Source: Gnetum montanum (lineage: Eukaryota; Streptophyta; Gnetopsida; Gnetales; Gnetaceae). Taken from it: DNA of 64,000 nucleotides. The stretch covers positions 374,169-438,168 of the forward strand of contig MNCI01011145.1 in NCBI GenBank assembly GCA_015680685.1, read 5' to 3'. Position 1 is the first letter of the stretch. Every line of letters starts with the position of its first letter. Both the position numbers and the translations under genes were made by a program. Below are positions 9,290 through 21,700 of this stretch, one piece after another. Under the pieces are notes generated by a model. It ran no database searches. It was not told where the DNA came from and saw only the letters and a program-made list of their open reading frames with translations.

Positions 9290-12200
9290 ATTTTTGAAAT
9301 TATGTTGGGACATGGTTGTGCTCTTTGGTTGTGTTACTCCATTGAGATTTTTTGGTTAATGGTCCCTTAGGATTGATACCTAGGTGATCTAGGATCATAT
9401 CCTTAAGAAATTTTGAAGAGTTTCCTGATGGCAATGTTCTACGCTCTTCATGAGGGGATAGATGAGAAATTGTGAGCAACTGATGTATGTTGCTCTCTGC
9501 GAGGATATAAACGATGCTGTTGTGGTGATGTCCTTCACTTGTAGTTGTACTAGTTGTGATTGTATGCGATATGGTTCAGAGGAGTTCTACTAGCAACTTA
9601 GGAATTTTGTTGCTCAAGGAGCTCTCATCTCAAGTGTCCAGTGATTCATCTGGGATGAATCGAACACAGTCTCTACTTTAGTTTCCACCCAGATGACATG
9701 TTTCAAGATGGCATTTGTTGAATCATGTAGGATGTGATATCCTTGGCACTCCCACTCACCCTAGATATAGTGAGTATGGGAAAATACAAATTGGGACAAG
9801 ATGGTTCCCAGGTACCTCAGGATGGAGGTCTTTTGGGCATGTGCTCTTGGTGAGCCTTGTTCTGGGTGGACTAAGATTGTTGTCGGTAGAATTTGTACGT
9901 TCGTGCTTGCGATTGTATGTTTGTCTATATGTGTATGTGTGTCTTCTTGGTTGTGCTTTCAAGTTCTCCATGCATGTTATCTTGGTTGTGTCTATTGTTC
10001 GCAATGAAAGGCTTAATGTTTTACGCGGTATGATGACTTATTGTTGGGAATGTTGAGGATGTAGTGGTTGTTTGTGGCATCCCAAAGCCAAATGTTTGTT
10101 GTCTTATTTGACAACTTGTTGTGCATGAGGCATGATTGCCCTTATTGTTGATCTTTGCAAGTTTTGCTCCTTTGTTGAGTTGGTGGTGTTTCCCTTGGGC
10201 TCGTGGCATCACTATTTTGATTGGTGACATTTCTTGGTCACTCTGATTCAAAGACTACTGGTGTGGGTCATCCTATTGTTGGTTCTTGTTGAGACTACAC
10301 CTCTTTTGATTAGAGTCTTCTGGTGAATGAATCCTTTGTGATGTTGCTCATTGTGTGAGAATTGGTTTAATGTAGACTTGTTGTTGGATAGAACTTGGTC
10401 TTACACCTTATTTTTGGGTTGAGATGATGATTGTCTATTGCTCATGAATTATATGATTGTGTTGAGGTTTTGATCTTGGTTGACACTAGTGTTAGTTGCT
10501 GGGAATGATTGTTGTGTATGAATCTTGAAATTTTGAGAGGGTGCTATCTCTCTCTTGGTGTGCCTCATGATGAAATCGTTTGTTCGAGTGGGGATCTAAT
10601 TCCTTCATCAATGTTTTGCATGATTGATCTCTATGCATGTTGCTGAGGTCTTGATTTTTATGATGTGCAAGAGTAATATGACTTTGTTATATGATCATGC
10701 TTGATAGTTTTGTATGAGGCTAATGTGCTAATCATGTTCCTGCTAACTTCTACGTTTTTGAGCTTTTGTCTTAGTGTTTGTAGGTAGCATAGGTACAAAG
10801 ATGCAGCCAATGGTGACCTCAGTTGATTCTGTGAGTACTATGTCTATGGGGAAGATATGTGCTCCTGAGACCTTCATGAACTGATTATTTGGTCTCAGAA
10901 TCCCAACATTGGGTTGTAGATTTATCAGTACCTTGGCTATGATGGATCAATAGGTACATTATGATTTGTTTGCCTCTCTATCCTAGGGGAGCACTAATAG
11001 AGGATGGTGATCTATCCTAGACCCTACAAATATTGGGCTAGCAAATGACATGAAATGGTATCCTTGGCCATGCCAGATATTGATGGCCTAGGAGTAGGCA
11101 ATGCAATGAGGTCCCACTATGGCATGATGGTGGATACTCAATTGGTGTGTTTCGTTATTCGATCGTTGCATTCGTGTCTCGAATCATTTTCGTTTGATGT
11201 TACTTGTGCAGTGGGTTCAGTGTGACAGTAGATCATGTATCTTTTGAGATAGTGGTGCAATGATAGGTGATCATTTATGCTTCATGATAGAGAGGTTTTT
11301 CTCAAAATAGCATGGTTCTTCATGGTATGCTCTTGGTGGCCTAAATCCTTTAGCCTAGGATGGGATTGGGTAGTTGTCCTATAGCCTTTTAGGCTTGGGT
11401 AGCATTCCCAAATACCATGAATGTTCCCATATAAATGTATTCCTATCCTTGGGCGTGTGTGAAATGTACCCTTATGGTATTCTCAATTTGGTTGTATGCA
11501 CTAAAAAGTGTTGGATGTATTGCCTATGTGACTCAGTTGTCTCTTGGTTGTAGGCCTATGCCACACACTATAACAAGGCCAAGCTTGATGTATGGTGTTT
11601 TCCTGGTGCTTGTTTTGAAGCGCCCTTTCTATATGTTGTAAATGGCCATTGTGCCTTGATGTATAATCCTGCTGAAAACCTCATGGAAAACTCTTTAGTT
11701 GGATACAATGTTATAATGAATGGACCAGGGCATGTCCTTGCCCATTATGCATGGTGAATGTCCTTGAGACAGGAAAAATCTTGGGAACACATTCTCTTGT
11801 GTTCCTGGATTGGCAAAGATCTTGTCCATAGATGATCAATGGTGATTGAAATTAAAATTAATGTAATGTCTAGTGGTGGATTTGAGTCAAGTTTTAGGTA
11901 TTAGCACCTAGACTTGCTCTTCCATGTTGGAAGCGATCATGGAGCAGCTGTCCAAACATTGGGATGGTTGTCCATCATAGAATAAATGACGTTATAGATA
12001 CAAAAATTGTGATTTCTCTTGGTGTCCTTGCTTGGTGGGCTTGAATGTGCTCAAAACACTTGAGTTGATGCTCTCATGATTGAAGGCTTCTAATGATTTG
12101 TGCATGTTGGTGGGCTCTCATGACTAATTGCTTTTGGTGCTTTAGGGAGCTATGATGTGCTCTCATAGATTGGGACTTATTGGGGCCTTCGTGGTCTATG

Positions 12201-14487
12201 GTGTGATTCCATGATAGGGGACTCGTTGTGCCTAATAGGCTATGGTGTCTTGCTAAATTTTCCCGTGTACTTTGTCCCTTATGTACACTGATGTATCACA
12301 TAGTCCCTCCCGAATGTATTGTCCCATGTCTCTAGTGTGATGTTAATTCATGTTATGTTGGCATTCTCACCTCCCTAGTGGGATAGTAGAGTTGATCATG
12401 ATATTACTTGGTGAATCCTTAATTTTATGAGGGATCATTCTCCATTTCAATGGATTCCCTCTTTAGTTCCTGAAATAGTAAGGTAGGTGGTATTGAGACG
12501 GTTGTCTCCTATAAGCAGTTGATGTTTGGGACTTGTTCCTAGATGTGGTCCCATGTTCATGAACTTGTGGGGCTTGTTCTTAGAGATAGAATTTTTTTAC
12601 CTTGGTAAAATTCATGAAACCTCCTTTATGAGGTTGTGTTGTTGATGTAAATTAAAGGTACATGTTGCTCTTCATGTAAGCAAGGCATGATATTATGTAC
12701 TCTCTTAGTTTTGGGGGCTTTAGAGGAACTTCCTTATTGGGGTTCTCTGGTAGACCATCCTTATTGTAAACCCTTCGGGGATGAATCATTTTGTGTTTGA
12801 GTTGTAAATGATGTTGATGAAAGCCCATTCCATGTAAAACTATCTTGAGGACCTGGTCCTCCTATAGGCAAGATGTTGTTGTTGACTTGTGTTTGTTGTC
12901 TAGGTTGAATGATAATAGGTAGTGGTGCGGCCTTGTCCACCACAAATTGATGTAAATGAGCTTAACTGGGATGTATGAAACCAAACCTAAATCTCCCAAG
13001 ATGAAACAGAAATTCCTCTTGATAAAATTTCAAGGGATGAATTGCTTGGTGTCTTGAGTTGTTCTCAAGGTGAAAAGTGAATTTGGGTAAGACTTGTGAA
13101 CCCATGTCTTCCCTCAGCTGGTGACAATTCAATGATATGGTTCTATTGGCTATATTGACTACTTGGGTGTGTATTATGGGTAAGGTGTAGCTAGGCTGCT
13201 ATACTTACCTATGGAAGAAACCTCCCAAAGAGGATCTTTCTTGCAAGTGCTAAATCTAATGAAAGGTGTTGATCACGAGACTGGCAATCGTTCTTGATAT
13301 AGTGGGGAAATGCAAATTCTAAGAACATTGATGTTCCTCGGAGAATTCATGATTTTGTTACTCTTTGAGATGACTCTATATTTGTTCCTGGACCTAGTGT
13401 TCAGAAAATGGTGCTTGTCCCATAACTTGGAGTGGGAAGGATAGTTTGCATGTAGCAAATGTGAGTGATCCTTCTCCATGAAAGGGATATTATGGTTGCA
13501 TTTGATGATGTGCTTACGGCTGATATGAGATAGGTGATGGAGGATTGTCATGGGGTTGGTTGCCTAATTAACCCTCCACTTGTTCTAACATTTGAGCAGG
13601 CATTCGCAATGTTGGACAATCACAAGAGGTGTTGATGATAGTTGGGGCTTGTTGTATGTTAGCCTCTTGGAGAAGTTTCCAAACAGATTTTTGGATCTTC
13701 TCTCTCATTGTGGTTATGAAATACTATTGAATGATGAATTGAGGTATGCGATGCTGGTGTCTGGGGACGACAAGGTCAAACTCAAAAGATCTGCCCTTAT
13801 ACCTTGTTTGTAAGGGAGAACATACTTGACTCCCTTCATACTAGCTTGAACAAATATGATGAGAAAAATAGAATGCCCATGGTAATGATGCACATGGAAT
13901 CAGTGCTTATATGGTTGCACTAGTGAGACCCCATGAGTCTTGATGTGAGTAGTAGAACATGGAGTTCTGGCAAGCATGAGTTGCTTGTGGAGACATGGCT
14001 CTTCGGAGCATGTTCTCCCTCTTGGTGTGATGTTCCCAAGTCCCTCACCATGGGTAGTGGCCCTGGTGAGCCCTTAAACAAAAAAAAATAAAAAATCAAT
14101 GGGTGCTAAGATGCCATTCACAAAGGAACTTGGCGAGACTTGTGGAAGAAGAGCTATCTTCTTGCATAAGTATGGGTTTACGCAAGAAGATATGTTTCTA
14201 GACCCTCAGAAGGGACGGATTTAAGGGATGCCTTAGAGACGTTGGCCCTTTGGGTTGGACTCTCCCGCTCGTATAGAGAAGAGAAGTCTTTGGGCTTCCT
14301 CCATTTGCCCTTGTGTTTCATGCAAGACATTGGATGGAAGGATGTATTAGGTGTTGGGGTTGGTACCTTCCTTCAAGCCTAGCGTCTAAGGAGTTGACGG
14401 ATCTCTAGAATTGATAGAGTTCCGAACCCATTTAGAAGTGTACACTTGAAGCTATCCTAGGCTCCGCTCCGAGGACGTTACTTCTTT
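9290..14487 (+). other. Internal region of LARD-like element, no gene seen
   Basis: About 5.2 kb. Every ORF is below about 115 codons and none shows a retroelement or host domain. Base composition is skewed to T and G on the plus strand for most of the length. The segment from about 14200 to 14487 is less skewed and leads into the polypurine tract. Confidence 0.5.
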
Positions 14488-14501
14488 GTGTGGGGGAAGA
14501 T
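14488..14501 (+). other. Polypurine tract
   Basis: GTGTGGGGGAAGAT directly before the second TGTGAGAGA. The chromovirus has an equivalent TAAGTGGGGGAGAAT before its own TGTGAGAGA. Confidence 0.65.
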
Positions 14502-15004
14502 TGTGAGAGATGTCCCAGAGTGGTGGTTCTCTTGGGCTCTTCCCATGGTTTGGGGGCCATGGAACACTCTGAGGTGCCCTTGGGTGACTCTCAAGTTTTA
14601 GAAAACCCACTCCGACTTGGTGGTACCAAGCTAGCAACAGAACACCCTCCCGTTGCAATTCTCTTCTAAGTCCTCTTCATTCCCCTCTTCTCCGTGGAGA
14701 ACTACATGGCCCTGATTCTACGGTGGTCATAGATATGTAGGCAGCCAAGACTGGATAGTTTTGGTGCGGTGCCAGGCCACACCTTCTACCAGATCATGAG
14801 GGATCTGGGGGTGAGGCACCTCCCCTTGTAGGTGCATTGTCTCCCCTCCCACCGATGTTGTCTACAAGGTTGTGTGTGTGCTTGTTTGCATGGAGTCGGT
14901 TGCCCTCCATGAGGTGCATTGTCATGTACGTTAAGAAGTTGTGCTTCTGCTTGCACTCACTCATGAGATGCTTGCTTGCTTGAGGTGTATTCCCTAGGTC
15001 TTCC
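14502..15004 (+). repeat. 3' LTR of the LARD-like element, 3'-truncated
   Basis: Begins TGTGAGAGATGTCCC and follows the 5' LTR closely to GTATTCCCTAGGTCTT. Similarity is then lost. The final 65 bp or so, including TTGTTACA, are missing, so any target duplication on this side is lost too. Confidence 0.7.
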
Positions 15005-16440
15005 CGACACTCCAAGTCCCACCAACACAACACAACAGATAGCTTACAGTATGAGATGCCTCCCCGTCGGGATCTTTGTCTGCAAAGTATATACAAGCAA
15101 CAACAGTCTTGTTCGACAACCAACTTTTGTTTTCAGAAGGGCACTGCATGTGCGATATCTCTGCTTCAGTCAGCACCTTTGATCTGTCCGACAATATACT
15201 TTTGTTTTCAGAGGCAGATTGTGTATCAGGGACCACAGGTAACATATTCTGGAATTTTCGAAGATCACGGGATTCAAAGTGTACTGAACACAGCAAAACA
15301 ACTGCAGACTTTTTCCAGGAGGTAGGTGTTCACTGCTACGTTGGGAATTATTATATTTTCTTTTGCCTCTAAATACTTTGCCAATTGTTGAAATATAATT
15401 TATCATGAGTGAGCGCGAGCTCAACAAACTCCATGGAATTTTAGTTAATAATTCTGGATTGAAATTTACGTATTCACTGAGAACTTTTAGCTTTGTAGAT
15501 TGAAGTATGTGCAACTCAATCAAAATCTAATACAGATCCTGTTACTGGCTTACATTGAAACAACATTGTTAAAGAAGAAAAAACCTGAGTCTAGAGATCC
15601 AACAAGTGCTGCTGGTCTGTTGAGTGCTCTCTTTTTGGGCTTGATAACATGACATGACGTTGTGTCAGTAGCCTAAAATAGGGTACATCCAACATGAATG
15701 GCAGAGGTTAACATAACTGTGAAGAGACTTTCTGTGTTTTGCATACAAGCATAGACGTATACTTCTCTTTCCTACTTGGGCAGACATACTACCTGCGTGG
15801 TTTCTTAAGTTCCCAATTTCTGCGCTTAGGCACTTGTTTGGGTTGCCATCACGTAATACCCTTATTTGGTTCTATCCTACTCCATGACGGTGATTGTTAA
15901 AAGCAAAGAAACTAAGGATGCATGCAAATCCAAGTAGTTTTGAGTGGTATCTATACACATGATTGTTTGTGACATCAGTGGTACTGTCTGTGAATTTCCC
16001 ATGGAATTCTTCGATTCCTAAGCACCTGTTTTCTCTTTATATTTGCAGGCAAACTTAAAGAAAGAAAATGGACAAGTTTGCATGGTGTGGCCATTTCAGA
16101 GCCAAGGGAATGTTAAGTTTTTGCACTATGTTTTAAGCAGATTTTATCAGCATTCAAAAAGTGAGTAGATGATCATATATAAGTTAATATATTTTATGGA
16201 AGGTTTCTATAGATCGTTTTCCAGGGAAAAGGTTAGTGTACTGGTGTTAAACTCGAGCTTCTTGGTCAAATAAGTGTACTTTTCTATCTTTGGGCCATGA
16301 AGATTTTGGTTTATTTGAGGTTTTGTTTGTTTTCTAATATGGAACAGGCCCTTGCTTATGATTGTGATAAATCTGACAGCTGGGTTGCAAATCCAAATTA
16401 ACTATGTAAAGTTTTGGATGAGATTCCTATATATGGTGCA
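15005..16440. other. Unassigned, low-copy-looking sequence
   Basis: More balanced composition than its surroundings and no transposon match. Overlapping frames on both strands at 14994-15523 reach 90-117 codons. A plus frame from 15076 (MSAKYIQATTVLFDNQLLFS) stays open to 15372. Two segments end in TTTTGTTTTCAG (near 15138 and 15210) and a further ATATTTGCAG lies near 16049, all resembling 3' splice sites, and CAGGAGGTAGGT near 15320 resembles a 5' splice site. I recognise no protein family. It could be a decayed host gene or an unfamiliar element. Confidence 0.3.
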
Positions 16441-16899
16441 TGTCATCCTATAATTAATACATCAAGTAACATTTGGCAAATTAGAACAAAGATAAGAACC
16501 TTAGTGAAGCAGATTGAGCATTGATTAAAGACATTATGAGAGTGAGTATCACTCCTGGTCACAATGCTTGAAGTTTTGGTTTTGCTCTTCTCTTGCTCTA
16601 GGAAGCCTGTCCTCATCCCCACCACACTTTCTTCATTTGAGCATCTCCTTGGAATGCCTCAGCTGCATCCCCATGATGCCTTAAACCTGTACAAAAGTTA
16701 CACAAGAATATGAAAAATGAGTTGTTAGCATCAATCAAGGGAGTAGTCTTCCAAGCCCAATGCCCAAATACCGTTGGCGATTCTCCACTTGCAGCCAACT
16801 GAATTTTCTGATTCTTCTAGAATCTCTTCTCCAACACAAATGTTAGTCCAGCACTAACACAAGTGCTCAAAAGCACCAACCAACACACTACAGTTATCA
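16441..16899. other. Unassigned; small minus ORF 16613-16798
   Basis: A 61-codon minus frame begins MAASGESPTVFGHWAWKTT and includes LRHHGDAAEAFQGDAQMKK. It looks more protein-like than most chance frames here, but I recognise no family. A plausible host-like exon or element spacer; unproven. Confidence 0.25.
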
Positions 16900-17221
16900 A
16901 TTACCAAGATTGTACAGTAGCATAAACAATCTTCTTCTCATTCATATGAGACTCCACACAATTAATAACAACGTCCATTTCAAATGCATTTTCTTCATCA
17001 TCAAAGAAAATATCATCATCACAAATAGCATTCACTCTCAACAATAGTGGACAATAACCTAAACTTATGATTGCCTTGGTTCGTAGTCCAACTATTATTT
17101 TCTCCATCAAAGATAGCCTTATTATCATAATTCCATGGCCTACCAAATATAATATCTGAACAATCAATAGGTAGTACATCACAAAGAATCTGATCATGAA
17201 AATCTCCAATGGAATGTTCAA
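16900..17221 (-). pseudogene. Ty3/gypsy protease-region relic
   Basis: One minus-strand frame reads ILCDVLPIDCSDIIFGRPW then NYDNKAIFDGENN. This is the typical end of a plant gypsy aspartic protease (CDVLPM...LLGRPW.YD...HDG). The active-site half, expected to the right near 17250-17400, is eroded. The longest open frame here (106 codons) is in a different register, so the relic contains frameshifts. It lies downstream of the gag relic at 17935-18684 in the expected order. Reverse transcriptase is absent to the left. Confidence 0.6.
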
Positions 17222-17934
17222 TAAAGCACTATTCCTTAAGTTGTTTATAGTGATTTTTCATGAACCAATGCATTTTATATGGATTAGGGTGAGAAATTGT
17301 AGCTCAATGCAATGATTTCACAACCTTGGTAGAAATCACATTCTCTTGTACTCCACCATCAATGAACACACTCAAAGAATAACTTTTACATCATAATGAG
17401 TTCTAAACAAACTCTTCTTCATAACATCTTCATGGGAACTAACATGTCCAACACAGGTACAACTATTCAACTCACTTTGTTCAACAATATATAAAGGATT
17501 AGTTTCACATGTCTTTCTTGAAGATTTAGGCTCATCTTCTTGCATAGTCTGATTCACTTTGCTCAACAATGTATTAAGGATTAGTTTCACATACCTTCCT
17601 TGAAGAATTAGGCTCATTTTCTTGCATAGTCTGAATTTCTTCACCATTAAATGCATAATTATAGCATATGTCTTTACCTTGACCTTTACTTTGTGGAGAT
17701 CTTTCCCTTCTTCTTCCCCTCCTTGGAGAAGTAGACTTCCTTTCTTTCTTTTTCTCATTTTCACCTTCCTTCTTGGATGATTTCTTTGACTTTTGAGTTA
17801 TCTTTCCCATTCTTTTTCTTGTGATCTTTATCCTTCTTTAAGACAAAATTTATAATTTTCATTTTAGCTTTAAGAGCAAGATCATAGGCTTCATCAGGTG
17901 TATCTGGCTCATAAAATGTTAATTATTGCTGATA
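17222..17934 (-). pseudogene. Gag-protease linker of the same gypsy relic
   Basis: The minus frames contain a Lys/Arg/Glu-rich stretch (17574-17810: KSKKSSKKEGENEKKKERK) and a short repeated segment (MQED/NEP(K/N)SSRK(T/V)CETNP, twice). This resembles the basic, low-complexity region between gag and protease. No intact zinc knuckle was found. Confidence 0.45.
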
Positions 17935-18684
17935 TTACATCATTAATCTGCTAATAAAGTTATAAACTTGCTCATATTTAGTCCAATGAACATTAGCCTT
18001 TTGCAGAGATTTACAAAATTCAACATAGTAATCTTTTATCACTTGATCTCTTTGTCTGAGAAATTTTAGCTCCTTGATGGTTTCATGATAGAAGGATGTC
18101 TTCTCAAACTTTTGCTTCAGCATGAATTCTATGAGTTGGGAACTCTTAATAGGTTTACCATGTTCTTCAAAGTACTTGATGCATTCCTTATCCCACCATT
18201 TGGTTGCCAATCCTTCAAGTGTGATGTCAATAATATGAATCATTGACTCACTGGAAATTTGCTCAACAAGAATATACTTATTCACAACTCTAGGCCATGA
18301 AAGGAAAAATTCTATACCCTTAATACCTTTGAAGATGAGAATATCCACATGAGAAACTCTTAAAGGACTTCTCTAAATTTTTGACAAACCTATCATCATC
18401 ATTTTTCTCACTATTATGTTGGGAGGAAACCTTTGTTCGTACCTTTGAGTTCTAGTCTCTTATCTCCTTAGAGTCCTTTGATCATTTCTTCCTTGTGATC
18501 TTTGCATTGATGCAAAAGGATTTTCTTCTTCAATATCCTCTTGACTTCTTCTTGAAGTTTCTTCAACATCTTGGTGCTTGTTGGTGAATATCTTGGGAAT
18601 GACTTCTTGCATGTCAACCACAAAAGCCTTAAAGGAATATTTGAGTTCTTCAAGCTCTTGATTAGTCTTTTTCTTAGGATCCAT
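17935..18684 (-). pseudogene. Ty3/gypsy gag relic
   Basis: The minus strand starts with ATG at 18684 (MDPKKKTNQELEELK) and, in the same frame after one stop near 18460, continues into a 137-codon open stretch ending at 17935. That stretch has the retrotransposon gag fold signature: LEGLATKWWDKECIKYFEE, SQLIEFMLKQKFEKT, LKFLRQRDQVIKDYYVEF, and YNFISRLMM. Gag forms the particle that packages element RNA. The same frame holds over 250 codons, so decay is modest here. The primer site and LTR lie to the right at 18987 and 19002. Confidence 0.75.
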
Positions 18685-18986
18685 AACTTTTATAAAGCTA
18701 AAGGTAAAATCTTAAAGCAACAAGATAATCTCTTCAATTCAAGGCAATAAGGTACTAGACCCTAACTCAAAGTGTAATGAAGATATAATTCACTTCAAAC
18801 CCTAGCCTTTCAACCAAATGGCTACATAATTACCATGAATGAAAGTTGATCATACAAGATCAAAGTAATCTTTACCAATCTTAGGTACTTCAAATCCTAA
18901 GTGGCTGTAAAGCTTAACAATTCTTCAAATTTTATCTAAATCTTGATGAAAGTCAACAAATGAAGTGTGGATACCTCCAAATCAAT

Positions 18987-18998
18987 GCTTTGATACCA
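18987..18998 (-). other. Primer binding site (tRNA-iMet type)
   Basis: The minus strand reads TGGTATCAAAGC, an 11 of 12 match to TGGTATCAGAGC, three bases from the LTR edge at 19002. Confidence 0.75.
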
Positions 18999-19001
18999 AT
19001 T

Positions 19002-20330
19002 TGATATAGATCTGCCTCAACAAACCCTAGAAGGAACCATTCCACAACCTGTCCAAGACAAATTAACTTAGAAAATAAAAACACAAGGAAATGGAGAAAC
19101 TCTCCCTTTATTAGACCACTCTCAAAATAGAGAAATACATCAAATATGAGGAGCCAAGCTCAACTCAAATCTCTCAAAGATCTTAGAGGCCACACATATC
19201 CCCTTTCAATCCCTCAATTGTTCATACTTGGAGCACAAGCTCAAGACAAGAACACTCACAATAGATTCCATCACCCTCTCTCAAGCACCTCTTGCTTCTC
19301 ATTCAATTGGACATAAATATCCTAGTACAAGCCCTCCCTGACTCTCCCTCTGACTCTTTCTCACTTACACTCTCAACTCTTACTCTCTATCACTTACACT
19401 CTCAACTCTTACTCAAGCTTAGTCCTTTGATGCCTATTTATACTTTCTTGAGTGACCATTGATCTCCCTTAGCATTCAAAATACAAATTAATATTTGTTG
19501 GAATCCACCAAAAAAAACATTTCATCACTAGAGTAGACATCTTTGATAAGGAGGAGATGTCTTTTCAAAGTACAAAGCATCTAGAGAGGACATCTTGTTA
19601 CTAGGGTAGACATCTTTCCTAAGTTGAGCACACGAATAGTAGATGTCTTACTTCTAGAGTATATGTATACTCTTGTACTAGAGATGTGTTTTCTATAATG
19701 TAAACATCTTTTTTGGCTAGGCTACCAAGAACAATATGTATATTCCTAAGCCTAAGAACTCTAAATACACCTTGAACAAGCTCTGCTTGATCCTAAAATA
19801 CCTTGGAATCATCATGAATAAGGCCAACACAAAAAAACACATATACACAAATAGTCCCTTGAGGATGATACATGGGCTAGGTGATGTCCTCATTAGTATT
19901 GCGTATACTAGACTCAAAGTTCAAAACCACATGATGCATAGATACTTGGTAAAAATATACATTTAGGTTGATTTTAGGTAAATAGCCAATGATAAAAATA
20001 AAAGTATTTTTAAGTCACTTACTAGTGTAGGGACATCTCTTCTGAGCCCCAGTGTCAATCCCCATAGGTAGAGAAGAGGAAGATGGAGTAGTTTGGAAGA
20101 CGTCTTTTAGCTTCAAAGATGTCTTTCCTGCAAGTTCTGATCATTCTCAAAAGACATCTAGCAACCTGGAAGGATGTCTTTCAAAAACAAAAGATGTTTA
20201 TTAGGTACCAAAGACATCTTTCATCATATGTGAAAGACTTCTTTCATCTATGAAAGAAGATGAAAGAAGTCTTTCTAGTAAGTGACAGTTTTCAAAAAAG
20301 ATGTTTTCTTGATCCCAATGATGACTTGTT
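19002..20330 (-). repeat. 5' LTR of the gypsy relic (outer edge uncertain)
   Basis: In element orientation the LTR ends ...ATCTATATCA just before the primer site. A TATA box (TATAAATA, minus) lies at 19435-19442. The upstream U3 part carries many copies of a GACATCTTT / AAAGATGTC motif at 19515-19710 and again at 20095-20300. The intervening 19730-20000 lacks the motif and may be an insertion. The true outer edge may be near 19727 (TGGTAGCC on the minus strand) or beyond 20300. No partner LTR is in the window. Confidence 0.45.
19435..19442 (-). promoter_or_regulatory. LTR TATA box
   Basis: TATAAATA on the minus strand, about 435 bp before the LTR 3' end, suitably placed to drive the gag relic at 17935-18684. 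Confidence 0.5.
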
Positions 20331-21488
20331 TGAGCAGTAAATCATTTGATGTAGTCATTCCAAGTTGGGAAACAACCAGAAATGTGTAGTTCATTGTGGG
20401 AAAGGCTCTTATAATGTATGTGTTGTGTTTGAGTTAAATATCGATCAATTTTTGCATGTTTGGTGCATGAGAATGTGTGTGGTCAAAGAAGTGTGTGGTT
20501 TTGGCCTTTGTGTGGATCTTGGTTATGGGAAACCAGCCTTGTGTGAGAAGGGAAAAGATCCTTGAGATTGATCCTTGCATTGAGGAAAATCTTGTGTGAT
20601 TGTATAGCATTGTATTTTGCAATATCATTGAGTGTGTAAGTGTTTTGTGGAATTTTGTTCCATTGTATTTGTAATCTTTATGCAATTTCATAGAAGATAG
20701 CTAGTTTATCCTTTTTTTTCTTAGCAATTTACTTATCTTACATGAAATCTAGATTTAGTGTATTTGAAGGGTTAATTGCATTGGAGTGACTATGCTCCAC
20801 TTACCCACCATAATGGTTCATCTCACTTTGATGAATGAGAGCAATGGTGATGATTTTTAGATTGGTGATCCACCAAAAACATTGTAGGAGCAACCAGTTA
20901 AAACTCTAGCAACCTATGTCATCATGTTTCAAAATTGACCATGATGAATATGGAGCTGTGGCATTGTGGACAATTATACAAAAGAAATGTAATGAGGGTG
21001 ATCAATAATTTTTTAAATTATCATCATCATTATCCAAGCCTTATCCTAACTACGTGGGTTAGTTATGTGAGTTCCTTCACACCATTCATTTTTATTAAGA
21101 GCCAAGTAAGCATTAATATCCAAATCTTGGATATCTTTCTTTATGCAAAAGAAATGAGGTATATTTTGGTCTATCTCTTTGTTCGCTTATCTAAACTTCA
21201 ATTGTTTAAACTACAAGACTAGTTTTATAACAAGATCAAATCATGATATCTATTTGTGGTTTTAACTATAAATGTTATCTATTATGTAGTTTGTATTAAT
21301 GTAGTTTAGTACTTTCTGCTGGCACTTGGTTAAATATTTGTATGTTTTATTGACTGTCATTTCATGTTTCTACAAAACTCTACTTTGACCAAAACAATTT
21401 CTATGATTTTACTTCTTTTGGTAATGGGAAAAATAGTGAATAATGTTTTTTCTTAAAAACTTTTATTATGCTAGTTTCCATTTTTAGT
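20331..21488. other. Unassigned, no gene
   Basis: The stretch at 20365-20700 is G/T-rich (TTGTGTGAGAAGG, AAGATCCTTGAGATTGATCC) and reads like an LTR R-U5 region, but no partner was found. The 95-codon frame at 20935-21222 has no recognisable domain. Confidence 0.3.
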
Positions 21489-21700
21489 GAGGCATAGCTT
21501 ACTTTGTTAAAGCATGTGGCCTACCATTTGCAAATCAGATTTGATTCCAAGGGGCATACTAAGACATGGGCCACAATAAAATTATATGTTTAGGAGTATG
21601 GTGCTTAGTAGACAGATGATTATAGTAAATCATTGTCAAATCCTTTGCCTACCTCAATAAGTTAGCCCATGTTATTGGGATAAAGGTACCAAGATGATGA
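21489..21700 (+). mobile_element. tRNA-derived SINE-like element
   Basis: The first 70 bases resemble a tRNA gene. An A-box-like TAGCTTACTTTG (21494-21505) is followed by GCATGTGGCC, an anticodon-loop-like TTTGCAAAT, and a B-box-like GATTTGATTCC (21538-21548), ending CCAAGGGGCA. A tRNA-unrelated body follows. Pol III transcripts of such elements are mobilised by LINE enzymes. The right edge and target duplication were not determined. Confidence 0.5.

Larger units (their letters stand above)
8705..15004 (+). mobile_element. Large LTR retrotransposon derivative without coding capacity (LARD-like)
   Basis: Two direct repeats (8705-9275 and 14502 to about 15004) enclose 5.2 kb of internal sequence. 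An initiator tRNA-Met-type primer site follows the first repeat and a purine tract precedes the second, so the element reads in the plus direction. Its termini (TGTGAGAGA...GTTGTTACA) and primer-site spacing match those of the chromovirus at 24655-30918, which suggests the same superfamily. The internal region has no gag or pol that I can recognise and only short chance ORFs, so it must have relied on another element's proteins. The inner strand is strikingly rich in T and G. The right LTR stops about 65 bp short of its expected end. Confidence 0.65.

Noticed and set aside
9715-10056. 113-codon frame in the LARD-like element
   Set aside because: Cys/Val/Leu-rich chance frame in T/G-skewed DNA, with overlapping frames on both strands and no retroelement motif.
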